Part shown: one piece after another, positions 1-5,922 of the stretch | How positions within the stretch are numbered: position 1 is the stretch's first letter | How the letters are laid out: every line of letters starts with the position of its first letter | Assembly: GCA_025997495.1 (NCBI GenBank) | Contig: BNUR01000160.1 | Location: forward strand, 1-5,923 | Length of the DNA: 5,923 bases | Origin: Spirochaetia bacterium | Lineage (GTDB): Bacteria > Spirochaetota > Spirochaetia > Treponematales > Breznakiellaceae | Direction of reading: 5' to 3' | Notes under the pieces: generated by a model | Seen by the model: the letters and a program-made list of their open reading frames with translations, nothing else | What the model was told of the DNA's origin: nothing | The model's database searches: none | Made by a program: the position numbers and the translations under genes

Positions 1-55
1 GTAGCTTTTTTTGAAGCCATGCGATTTTGCCTGCGTTTCGCTTACCACGATTCAT
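1..55 (-). CDS. Partial ORF start carried by the left repeat, possibly a transposase N-terminus
   Basis: Reading leftward from the ATG at 55-53, the product starts MNRGKRNAGKIAWLQKKL and runs off the window edge. An AGGA motif lies nine bases upstream of the ATG, which supports this start. The visible 18 residues are strongly basic (R, K) and end in what looks like the start of a helix. That would suit a DNA-binding protein, but it is too short to assign a family. An identical ORF start is found at the other end of the window, so this is a repeated gene. Calling it a transposase is inference from the repeat context only. Confidence 0.5.
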   Translation of the reverse strand, partial: MNRGKRNAGKIAWLQKKL

Positions 56-125
56 GGTCTGCTTTCCTCGTCTTTCTCTATACCGATGGCGGACTTGTCG
101 ATTCAGGGTAAATTTAGAATTGCTG
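1..125 (-). repeat. Left copy of 125-bp perfect inverted repeat (probable end of an insertion sequence)
   Basis: Every base from 1 to 125 is the reverse complement of 5922 down to 5798, including a seven-base homopolymer. Identity stops sharply at 126 (G here, while the other copy would require A). The repeat includes an untranslated leader, a Shine-Dalgarno-like AGGA and the first 18 codons of an ORF reading out of the window. A non-coding end followed by a short leader and an ORF start is the usual layout of an insertion sequence, so the inner boundary near 125 is probably the element's terminus. The rest of the element is outside the window, so its type and target duplication cannot be judged. 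Confidence 0.85.
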
Positions 126-152
126 GACGCAAAGAAGGTAGTGTGGTATAAC
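124..152 (+). promoter_or_regulatory. Possible extended -10 promoter at the repeat edge, for the nuclease-like gene
   Basis: The -10 is TATAAC at 147-152 (five of six consensus bases) and is preceded by TGG at 144-146, which gives an extended -10 (TGn). A 17-base spacer separates it from TGGACG at 124-129, a four-of-six -35. The -35 straddles the junction at 125/126 where the inverted repeat ends, so the repeat supplies its first two bases. Transcription would start near 159, leaving about 30 bases of leader before the ATG at 190. A better -35 hexamer, TTGCTG at 120-125, lies wholly within the repeat but is 21 bases from the -10, which is too far. Confidence 0.45.
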
Positions 153-189
153 AGCGCCCTTTGCAGTAAACTGTGGACAGGAGTACCGC

Positions 190-942
190 ATGCCAATAAC
201 TGTAGAACGGAAAGACGAAATACCGACTTTCGAGCAGATCTGGGAAATGTTACGGGAGACAGACCGGATAATCAAAGAGACAGCCCAGAGCCAGAAAGAG
301 ACCGGCGAACAGATGAAGGAGTCGGATCGGAAGTTTCAGGCGATGAGCCAGGAGACGGATCGGATACTCAAAGAGGCAGCCCAGAGCCGGAAAGAGACCG
401 ACCAGATAATCAAAGAGACAGTCCAGAGTCAGAAAGAGGCAGACCGGAGTATCACAAGAATGTCAGATGAACTCAGACGTTCGGGTGAGGATGTTGATCG
501 GCGCATCAAGGAAGTGACCGAGCAGCTTGGCGGCATGGGAAATAGCAATGGGGCATTTGCCGAAGACTACTTTGCTACAGCCATGAGTGATAAAAAGATG
601 TTTGCCGGATTAAAGTTTGACGATGTTGAAATAAACATGAAAGGGAAGGTTGGAGCTATAAAAGACGAGTTCGACATAGTGATGTACAACGGGAATGCTG
701 TGGCGATCATAGAAGTGAAATATAAAGCGCAAACGGAGGACCTGGAAAAGATGGTGACGAAAAAGGTGTCGAATTTCCGTACACTGTTCCCGTATTATGC
801 GGATCACAAGGTGTATCTTGGCATAGGCAGCATGTCCTCTAATGAGTATGTTTATGCAAAAGCAAAAGAACTCGGTATCGGTATGCTGAAGCAAAATGGT
901 GACACCATTGAGGCGGACACCAGTTTTGTGCGGGCATATTAG
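190..942 (+). CDS. Coiled-coil protein with C-terminal PD-(D/E)XK nuclease-like domain (DUF3782-like)
   Basis: This 250-residue soluble protein has no signal peptide or membrane segment. The start at 190 is supported by AGGAG at 179-183 with a six-base gap. Residues about 20-112 form a charged helix with a 14-residue (two-heptad) repeat of the type E-T-D-R-I-I-K-E, seen at residues 23, 37, 55, 69 and 83. A four-residue insertion (AMSQ, 51-54) breaks the phase. A glycine-rich hinge (114-121, GGMGNSNG) leads to a compact domain. That domain has the pattern of a PD-(D/E)XK fold: E125 in the first helix (AFAEDYF), D162 in DEFDIVMY, and the E175-V-K177 motif in AIIEVKYK. All core catalytic positions appear intact. 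From memory, this architecture is a widespread, functionally uncharacterised family, often annotated DUF3782, with many copies in Treponema, Bacteroidetes and cyanobacteria. Nuclease activity is inferred from the motif. It could instead be a DNA-binding or inactive relative. No partner gene such as a methylase or helicase is nearby. Its codon use is visibly more AT-rich than that of leuS, and it lies next to a repeat, which suits an accessory gene. Confidence 0.85.
   Translation: MPITVERKDEIPTFEQIWEMLRETDRIIKETAQSQKETGEQMKESDRKFQAMSQETDRILKEAAQSRKETDQIIKETVQSQKEADRSITRMSDELRRSGEDVDRRIKEVTEQLGGMGNSNGAFAEDYFATAMSDKKMFAGLKFDDVEINMKGKVGAIKDEFDIVMYNGNAVAIIEVKYKAQTEDLEKMVTKKVSNFRTLFPYYADHKVYLGIGSMSSNEYVYAKAKELGIGMLKQNGDTIEADTSFVRAY
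256..441 (+). repeat. Imperfect period-42 repeats within the coiled-coil coding region
   Basis: Three closely similar 48-base copies lie at 256-303, 352-399 and 394-441, all in the same reading frame. The last two are spaced 42 bases apart, equal to 14 codons or two heptads, and overlap by six bases. The first two are 96 bases apart, with a more diverged unit between them. Similarity holds at DNA level, including silent positions (for example AATCAAAGAGACAG in copies one and three), so the units arose by recent duplication or slippage rather than by protein-level convergence. Copy number may vary between strains. Confidence 0.85.
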
Positions 943-1073
943 TACGGGAAGAGAAAATGTGGAAACATTAGCTTGGGGGGCCTGCCCGTAGGCATGATCC
1001 ATATAGTCGATACAATAATCAAGTGGATTTCAGGAAGTCTACCGCCAGGGAGCGCGGAGATGAGCAGTGCGTC

Positions 1074-1103
1074 TTGAAACACCCCCCTTCCCCGGTATAT
1101 GAT
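1074..1103 (+). promoter_or_regulatory. Probable sigma-70-type promoter of leuS
   Basis: TTGAAA at 1074-1079 (five of six) and TATGAT at 1098-1103 (five of six) are separated by 18 bases. Transcription would start near 1110, only about 25 bases before the leuS ATG, giving a short leader that still contains the ribosome binding site. An overlapping alternative -10, TATATG at 1096-1101, would give a 16-base spacer. This would be the promoter for leuS and the coupled transporter gene. It is predicted from hexamers only. Confidence 0.45.
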
Positions 1104-1123
1104 ACTCCATATCATAGAAGGAG
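1086..1123 (+). promoter_or_regulatory. Hairpin that could mask the leuS ribosome binding site
   Basis: A perfect 7-bp stem pairs TATGATA (1098-1104) with TATCATA (1110-1116) around the loop CTCCA. Directly 3' of this stem the ribosome binding site AGAAGGAG (1116-1123) begins. Its GAAGG (1117-1121) can pair with CCTTC at 1086-1090, extending the stem across a seven-base bulge. The loop's CTCC could also pair with GGAG. The site lies ten bases from the leuS ATG at 1134. The fold can form only in transcripts that start upstream of 1086, such as read-through from the preceding gene. The promoter at 1074-1103 would start inside it. The pairing is seen in the sequence and the regulatory role is inference. 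Confidence 0.35.
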
Positions 1124-1133
1124 CCTCGGCATC

Positions 1134-3623
1134 ATGGCAAAATACCCCTTTGAGACCATCGAACCCAAGTGGCAAAAGTATTGGGAGCAGCACAAGACCT
1201 TTAAGGCGGTGGAAGACCCGTCAATACCTAAGGAAAAGCGCCGGTATGTGCTGGATATGTTTCCCTACCCCTCCGCCCAGGGTCTCCACGTGGGGCACCC
1301 CGAAGGCTATACCGCTACGGATATCTACTGCCGCTACCTGCGCATGAACGGGTACAATGTGCTGCACCCCATGGGCTTTGACGCCTTTGGGCTGCCGGCG
1401 GAAAACTACGCCATCAAGACCGGCACCCATCCGGCGCTGACCACGGCGGCGAACATCAACAAATTCCGTGCCCAGATAAAGTCCCTGGGCTTTTCCTACG
1501 ACTGGGATCGGGAGGTGGATACCTCCGATGAAAAATACTACCGCTGGACACAATGGATTTTTCTCAAGCTCTATGAAAAGGGCCTGGCCTACGAGGCGGA
1601 GAGTCCCATCAACTGGTGCCCATCCTGCAAGACCGGCCTGGCAAACGAGGAAGTGAAGGACGGCTGCTGTGATCGCTGCGGCGCAAAGGTGACCCGGAAG
1701 CGGATACGGCAATGGATATTGAAGATAACCGCCTACGCCGAGCGGCTCCTTTCCGATTTAGAAGGCCTGGACTGGCCGGAGCCGGTGAAGCTGATGCAGC
1801 GGAACTGGATAGGCCGCAGCGAGGGGGCAAATGTCAGCTTCAGGATTGACGGCCCCGGCGGCGCTATAGAAATTTACACCACCCGGCCGGACACTCTCTT
1901 CGGGGCAACCTACATGGTGCTCTCCCCGGAACATCCCCTGGTGAACACTATTACTACGCCGGAACAGAAGGCTGCGGTGGCGGCCTATGTGGACGCGGCG
2001 GCGAAAAAGAGCGACCTGGAACGAACCGACTTAGCAAAGGTGAAGACCGGCGTTTTCTCCGGCGCTTACGCCGTAAACCCGGTGAACGGGAAAAAGATAC
2101 CCATCTGGATTGCCGACTACGTGCTGATTTCCTACGGCACCGGCGCCATCATGGCGGTCCCCGCCCACGACGAGCGTGACTGGGATTTTGCCAAGGCATT
2201 CAATCTGCCCATCATCCAGGTGGTGGCCGCAGATTCTCCGAATCTGTCTGAGAAACCATCTTCGGGGCAGGATTACTCTGCGGAACCGCCGGAGTGTACC
2301 ATTGCCGATGGCTGGGCGGTGAACTCCGGCGAGTTTACCGGGCTTCCCACATCGGAGGCAAAAACGAAGGTTACCGCCTGGGTTGAGGCCCGGGGTTTCG
2401 GCAAAAAAGCGGTGAACTACAAACTGCGTGACTGGATCTTCAGCCGGCAGCGTTACTGGGGGGAGCCGATTCCGGTGGTGCATTGCGGCCATTGCCAAGC
2501 TGAGCATGGTTCAGCAATTGTGCCATTGCCCGAAACCGCGTTACCCCTGCGCTTGCCCGAGGTGCAAACCTACACCCCCACCGGCACCGGGGAATCCCCC
2601 CTGGCGGGGATCACCGAATGGGTCAACACTACCTGCCCAAAGTGCGGCAAACCGGCAAAGCGGGAGACCAACACCATGCCCCAGTGGGCGGGTTCCTGCT
2701 GGTATTACCTGCGTTACCTTGATCCGGACAACAGTACTGCCTTTGCGGCGAAAGACAAAATTGACTATTGGGCGCCGGTGGATCTCTACGTAGGCGGTGT
2801 TGAACATGCGGTACTGCACCTCCTCTACAGCCGCTTCTGGCACAAGGTTCTCTACGACTTGGGACTGGTGAACACCAGGGAACCTTTCCAGCGATTGGTC
2901 AACCAGGGCATGATCCTCGGGGAGGATAACCAGAAGATGAGCAAGAGCCGGGGCAATGTGATCAACCCCGACGATATTGTGAAAACCTACGGCGCCGACT
3001 CCATGCGGGTCTACGAGATGTTCATGGGCCCCCTGGAGGTGACCAAGCCATGGCTCACCGCGGGGCTTGTCGGGGTGTCCCGTTTCCTGGAACGGCTCTG
3101 GGCCATCGCCGAAAAATGCAATCCGAAGGATTGCTTGGTGACCGGTGGTGTGGGGAGCGAAGAACTGGTGCGGCTGCTCCATAAAACTATCCGGAAGGTG
3201 AGCAGGGATACGGAAACCCTGAACTTCAATACCGCCATCAGCGCCATGATGGTCTACTCTAACGAACTGGCGAAACTTGCGGAGGTTCCCCGTAGCCTCT
3301 GGGAACCATTGGTACTAATGGTAAGCGCCTATGCTCCTCATCTGGGGGAGGAACTTTGGGAACGGCTTGGTCACCGCGATTCTGTGTCAAAGGCTCCCTG
3401 GCCTGCCTGGGATGATGCGCTTACGGCGGACAACGAAGTGACCGTGGTGGCCCAGGTGAACGGCAAGATCCGTGACAAGTTTACTGTTGCGGCGGGGACT
3501 GCGAAGGCGGAACTGGAAAAGACCGCCCTGGCCCTGCCGGGGGTGCAGAAGTGGCTTGAGGGGCAGACCATCGTTAAGGTTATTACCGTGCCGGATAAGC
3601 TTGTTAATATTGTGGTAAAATAA
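1134..3623 (+). CDS. leuS: Leucyl-tRNA synthetase, complete
   Basis: This cytoplasmic class I aminoacyl-tRNA synthetase charges tRNA-Leu with leucine using ATP. The 829-residue product is normal for a bacterial LeuRS. The HIGH signature is HVGH at residues 52-55, after FPYPSAQGL, and the KMSKS loop is at 601-605. Zinc-type cysteine knuckles are at 162/165 with 179/182 and at 451/454 with 501/504. The CP1 editing domain (about 225-420) keeps the threonine-rich TTRPDT (249-254) and [15 protein letters not shown], with D346 as the likely amino-acid-binding aspartate that clears mischarged tRNA. The anticodon-binding helices (about 640-760) and the C-terminal domain ending in VVK are present. The start at 1134 gives the typical N-terminus [14 protein letters not shown] and has AGAAGGAG ten bases upstream. 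An in-frame GTG at 1023 is too far upstream. The stop overlaps the next gene by one base. No key residue is missing, so it is likely functional and probably the chromosomal copy. Confidence 0.98.
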   Translation: MAKYPFETIEPKWQKYWEQHKTFKAVEDPSIPKEKRRYVLDMFPYPSAQGLHVGHPEGYTATDIYCRYLRMNGYNVLHPMGFDAFGLPAENYAIKTGTHPALTTAANINKFRAQIKSLGFSYDWDREVDTSDEKYYRWTQWIFLKLYEKGLAYEAESPINWCPSCKTGLANEEVKDGCCDRCGAKVTRKRIRQWILKITAYAERLLSDLEGLDWPEPVKLMQRNWIGRSEGANVSFRIDGPGGAIEIYTTRPDTLFGATYMVLSPEHPLVNTITTPEQKAAVAAYVDAAAKKSDLERTDLAKVKTGVFSGAYAVNPVNGKKIPIWIADYVLISYGTGAIMAVPAHDERDWDFAKAFNLPIIQVVAADSPNLSEKPSSGQDYSAEPPECTIADGWAVNSGEFTGLPTSEAKTKVTAWVEARGFGKKAVNYKLRDWIFSRQRYWGEPIPVVHCGHCQAEHGSAIVPLPETALPLRLPEVQTYTPTGTGESPLAGITEWVNTTCPKCGKPAKRETNTMPQWAGSCWYYLRYLDPDNSTAFAAKDKIDYWAPVDLYVGGVEHAVLHLLYSRFWHKVLYDLGLVNTREPFQRLVNQGMILGEDNQKMSKSRGNVINPDDIVKTYGADSMRVYEMFMGPLEVTKPWLTAGLVGVSRFLERLWAIAEKCNPKDCLVTGGVGSEELVRLLHKTIRKVSRDTETLNFNTAISAMMVYSNELAKLAEVPRSLWEPLVLMVSAYAPHLGEELWERLGHRDSVSKAPWPAWDDALTADNEVTVVAQVNGKIRDKFTVAAGTAKAELEKTALALPGVQKWLEGQTIVKVITVPDKLVNIVVK

Positions 3624-4822
3624 TGGCAACACTATTACTGTGCATCATATACCTCGCCTTCATCAGCCTCGGCCTGCCGGATTCTATCCTGGGTTCGGCC
3701 TGGCCGGTGATGAGCCTGGACTTTGATGTGCCCCTCCATTTTGCGGGGCTGGTGTCGGCGGCCATTACCATAGGAACCGTGGTGTCAAGCCTGTTCAGTA
3801 ACCGGGTAGTCCGCCGCCTGGGAACCGGGCCGGTTACCCTGATTTCGGTAGCAATGACCGCCGCGGGGCTCCTGGGCTTCAGCCTCATGCCGCATTTTTA
3901 CTGGTTCTTTATTTTTGCCCTGCCCCTAGGGCTGGGCGGGGGGGCCATTGATACGGTGCTCAATAACTATGTGGCCCTCCACTACAAGGCCCGGCACATG
4001 AACTGGCTCCACTGCTTCTGGGGGGTGGGCGCGGGCCTGAGCCCCGTTATCATGGCCGGGTTTATCGCCCTGGGGAACTTTTGGCGGGAGGGATACCGGA
4101 CTATTGCGGCGGTGCAGTGGGGTGTTGTCATCATCCTGGCGGCGACACTTTTTCTGTGGAAAAAAGTCGCGGCAAACCGGGAAGAGGCCCTTCCGGACGG
4201 GCCGCCCAAGGGGCTCTCCAAAGCGGGCCCTTGGTACTATGTCTTTGCCATCCCCGGGGTAAAGGCCGCTCTCCTGGGTTTTTTTTCCTATGTATCCTTG
4301 GAGAGCATCCTGAATGTGTGGGGCCCCACCTACCTGGTTATGCGGAAGGGGGTAGGGGCCGAAACCGCCGCCGGGTGGCTTTCCCTCTATTTTGTCAGCC
4401 TCACGGCGGGCCGTTTCATTTCCGGCTTGGTAAGCGGCCTCCTGAGCAATAAGGCCCTCATTTTTGTAAGCTGTGGTTTCGCCGCCCTGGGGATTGTTTT
4501 CCTGGCCCTTCCCCTGCCGCTTTACTTTTCCTTCGCCGCCTTCATCCTCTTAGGCGTAGGTTACGCGCCAATCTTCCCTTCCATGCTCCACGAAACCCCC
4601 CGCCGTTTCGGCGCAGCCGTTTCCCAGAACATCATGGGCTACCAGTTTGCCGCATCCTACATCGGCGCATCCCTTACCCCCATATTTGCCGGGCTGCTCA
4701 TCGCACGTGTCAGCATGACCCTCTATCCCTTTTTACTGGTGGTCTTTCTGGCCCTCCTGGTGGGAAGTTCCGCCTATATTGTGATGCTGGAAAAACAAAA
4801 GAAACTGCGAGCCACGGTCTAG
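3623..4822 (+). CDS. Major facilitator superfamily transporter, substrate unknown
   Basis: This inner-membrane secondary transporter has 399 residues and about twelve predicted hydrophobic helices, near residues 3-22, 40-60, 68-88, 92-112, 132-152, 160-180, 205-226, 248-270, 277-296, 298-318, 337-360 and 366-388. A polar central loop (about 181-203, rich in E, K, P) splits it into two six-helix halves. The loop between helices 2 and 3 (SNRVVRRLGTGPV) is a degenerate MFS motif A with conserved basic residues. The opening, IYLAFISLGLPDSILGSAWP, resembles sugar-permease-like MFS proteins of anaerobes (FucP-like), but the substrate cannot be read from the sequence. The ATG at 3623 shares its A with the leuS stop (TAATG). 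Only a weak GTGG lies upstream, so translation probably depends on coupling to leuS. The gene ends in tandem stops, TAG TAA. Codons are GC-rich like those of leuS, which suggests long co-residence. Confidence 0.92.
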   Translation: MATLLLCIIYLAFISLGLPDSILGSAWPVMSLDFDVPLHFAGLVSAAITIGTVVSSLFSNRVVRRLGTGPVTLISVAMTAAGLLGFSLMPHFYWFFIFALPLGLGGGAIDTVLNNYVALHYKARHMNWLHCFWGVGAGLSPVIMAGFIALGNFWREGYRTIAAVQWGVVIILAATLFLWKKVAANREEALPDGPPKGLSKAGPWYYVFAIPGVKAALLGFFSYVSLESILNVWGPTYLVMRKGVGAETAAGWLSLYFVSLTAGRFISGLVSGLLSNKALIFVSCGFAALGIVFLALPLPLYFSFAAFILLGVGYAPIFPSMLHETPRRFGAAVSQNIMGYQFAASYIGASLTPIFAGLLIARVSMTLYPFLLVVFLALLVGSSAYIVMLEKQKKLRATV

Positions 4823-4898
4823 TAAAAAGAATATTAACCACAAAGGACACATCAAACCTTCGGTTTGCGGAACACGAAGGGGGAACAGGATAATAGTA
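4823..4898. other. Convergent intergenic spacer with alternative hairpins; possible weak bidirectional terminator
   Basis: The transporter gene and the minus-strand lipoprotein gene converge here. CAAACC (4853-4858) pairs with GGTTTG (4862-4867) around a three-base loop. CCTTCG (4857-4862) can instead pair with CGAAGG (4875-4880) around a 12-base loop, so the two folds exclude each other. Neither is followed by a T-run on the plus strand. On the minus strand a T-rich stretch (complement of 4824-4829) lies more than 20 bases past the stem. An intrinsic terminator is therefore only possible. The flanking words CACAAAGGACAC (4840-4851) and AACACGAAGG (4871-4880) resemble an intergenic motif I recall from many genomes. 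Confidence 0.35.
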
Positions 4899-5717
4899 TC
4901 AAACCCCGGGATTAGAAATAGCCATGTCGCTTACGGGTGAACCGCTCTGTGAATTTGTTGCTTGTATCCAAACATATTGCCTTCTTTTCCCCCTAACCGC
5001 AACCTTGCAGGAAGAGCCTTTTTCCGTTACCGTCGGGTTAGCGGGTTTAATAGGGATTTCTGAAATAAATATATTGTAGGAGGTAGCATTCGGCACTTTC
5101 CTCCATTTTATTTTTAAGAAAAGCGTATCACCGGAGATGTCACTATAGTTCAATGTGGGCATTTCCGGCTTTTTGGGCATCCGGGATTCAAGTTCCCGTT
5201 CTTCAGCAACTGCCCGGGCAAGCAATCTGTCCTTGGGCGTCATGTTAACGGATTTTGCGGCTATCATTTTGCGGCCCTGTATTTCCAGGGATCTAATCCG
5301 GAACCGGTAGTATTCGTCCAGATTCTCCAGGGTGCAGGTTATGATAATTTGCGCGCCAAGGTTTTCGCCGATTCGTACCTGATTGTCCTCATTCACTTCG
5401 CCGGTTATTTGCTGGTAGCCAATTTCAGTGTTAATCATTGCTTTATTCGTCTTGTCACGGTCAAGTAAATCAAACCTGCCCGTATTCACCAAAGCATCAA
5501 CAATCTCGTTGAGCATATAATTTGCCAGTTTTTCGGTTGGGGCGCCGGCAATATTCAATACCGCAATTTTGGCGCCCTCGGGTAATTGGGTGGCTATTTC
5601 GGAGGTTCCGTAATCTATGGCCCTATTAAGCTCCATTGGCATGCTGCCATTCTGGGGAGTTGTTCCACATGCAAAAACGGCGCCGGCAAAGCAAAGCAAT
5701 AACAGCATTTTTTTCAT
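4899..5717 (-). CDS. Lipoprotein with CsgG/LpoB-like domain and C-terminal fibronectin III-like domain
   Basis: The 272-residue envelope lipoprotein starts MKKMLLLLCFAGAVFAC. This is a short basic n-region, a hydrophobic core and a spirochaete-style lipobox (VFAC), which makes C17 the likely lipidated residue. Residues about 30-158 resemble the CsgG/HfaB/LpoB fold: an IAVLNIAG strand (51-58), then EIVDALVNTGRFDLLDRD (71-88) with the typical end in D-R, then a conserved NLGAQIIITCTLENL segment. Residues about 185-270 look like a fibronectin type III-like beta domain (LFLKIKWRKVPNATSYNIFI). In Enterobacteria LpoB activates a penicillin-binding protein and CsgG forms a secretion pore. Which role, if either, applies here is unknown. 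The ATG at 5717 is chosen because GGTGG lies eight bases upstream. An in-frame GTG at 5729 would itself be part of that site and would lengthen the signal peptide by four residues. The gene is convergent with the transporter gene and transcribed alone. Confidence 0.85.
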   Translation of the reverse strand: MKKMLLLLCFAGAVFACGTTPQNGSMPMELNRAIDYGTSEIATQLPEGAKIAVLNIAGAPTEKLANYMLNEIVDALVNTGRFDLLDRDKTNKAMINTEIGYQQITGEVNEDNQVRIGENLGAQIIITCTLENLDEYYRFRIRSLEIQGRKMIAAKSVNMTPKDRLLARAVAEERELESRMPKKPEMPTLNYSDISGDTLFLKIKWRKVPNATSYNIFISEIPIKPANPTVTEKGSSCKVAVRGKRRQYVWIQATNSQSGSPVSDMAISNPGV

Positions 5718-5751
5718 TCTTTTTACCACCGCTTTACAATATTATGCTTAA

Positions 5752-5779
5752 AATATATCGCAAAATTGAACTTTGTCAA
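5752..5779 (-). promoter_or_regulatory. Strong sigma-70-type promoter of the lipoprotein gene
   Basis: On the minus strand a perfect TTGACA (-35, complement of 5774-5779) is followed after 16 bases by TATATT (-10, complement of 5752-5757). Surrounding sequence is AT-rich. Transcription would start near 5745, about 28 bases before the ATG at 5717, with the GGTGG ribosome binding site in the leader. This is the closest match to consensus in the window, so basal expression may be high. It lies wholly outside the right repeat, so the flanking element does not supply it. Confidence 0.7.
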
Positions 5780-5797
5780 GGCGCAGGTCATTGACAT

Positions 5798-5922
5798 CAG
5801 CAATTCTAAATTTACCCTGAATCGACAAGTCCGCCATCGGTATAGAGAAAGACGAGGAAAGCAGACCATGAATCGTGGTAAGCGAAACGCAGGCAAAATC
5901 GCATGGCTTCAAAAAAAGCTAC
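5798..5922 (+). repeat. Right copy of 125-bp perfect inverted repeat (probable end of an insertion sequence)
   Basis: This is the exact reverse complement of 1-125. The element begins CAGCAATTCTAAATTT, which is a candidate terminal sequence, and runs through a leader with AGGA (5855-5858) into an ORF start at 5868. The base before it (T at 5797) differs from the equivalent base at the left copy, so the inner boundary is at or within a few bases of 5798. One further base (5923) continues beyond the paired part. Confidence 0.85.

Larger units (their letters stand above)
943..1133 (+). other. Intergenic spacer before leuS
   Basis: The spacer has no credible gene. The leuS frame is open back to a GTG at 1023, but the encoded 37 residues do not resemble the synthetase N-terminus and lack a ribosome binding site. 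No intrinsic terminator with a T-run follows the upstream gene: the only pairings seen are TACGGG (943-948) with CCCGTA (985-990) and GCCT/AGGC (980-993), both weak. Two -10-like hexamers, TATAGT (1002-1007) and TACAAT (1011-1016), lack a partner -35. I see no T-box features. The last 60 bases hold the promoter and hairpin listed separately. Confidence 0.7.

Noticed and set aside
27..470. Open frame of 147 codons on the plus strand overlapping the repeat and the coiled-coil gene
   Set aside because: It starts inside the flanking repeat, has no ribosome binding site, and its D-R-P-E-R-rich tail is an off-frame reading of the 42-bp repeats in the gene at 190-942.
610..1002. Minus-strand open frame of 130 codons opposite the nuclease-like gene
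   Set aside because: It overlaps the conserved PD-(D/E)XK region, has no ribosome binding site, and its H/F/I-rich product looks like a complement-strand artefact.
1023..1133. GTG-initiated N-terminal extension of leuS
   Set aside because: The 37 extra residues do not look like a synthetase N-terminus. The ATG at 1134 has a good ribosome binding site and gives the standard family start.
943..1133. T-box or other leucine-responsive leader before leuS
   Set aside because: No specifier stem, no T-box core sequence and no terminator/antiterminator pair are visible, and the spacer is too short for a full T-box.
2541..3182. Long minus-strand open frame of 213 codons opposite leuS
   Set aside because: It is antisense to the conserved catalytic region of leuS, its composition is that of a GC-rich shadow frame, and no family is recognisable.
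5718..5729. GTG start giving a lipoprotein four residues longer
   Set aside because: The GTG lies within the GGTGG that serves as ribosome binding site for the ATG at 5717. The shorter form has a cleaner signal peptide.
5791..5796. Perfect TTGACA next to the right repeat as a promoter for the repeat-borne ORF
   Set aside because: No -10 occurs at 15-19 bases downstream (the region reads ACCCTG). The nearest good hexamer, TATAGA at 5841, is 44 bases away.
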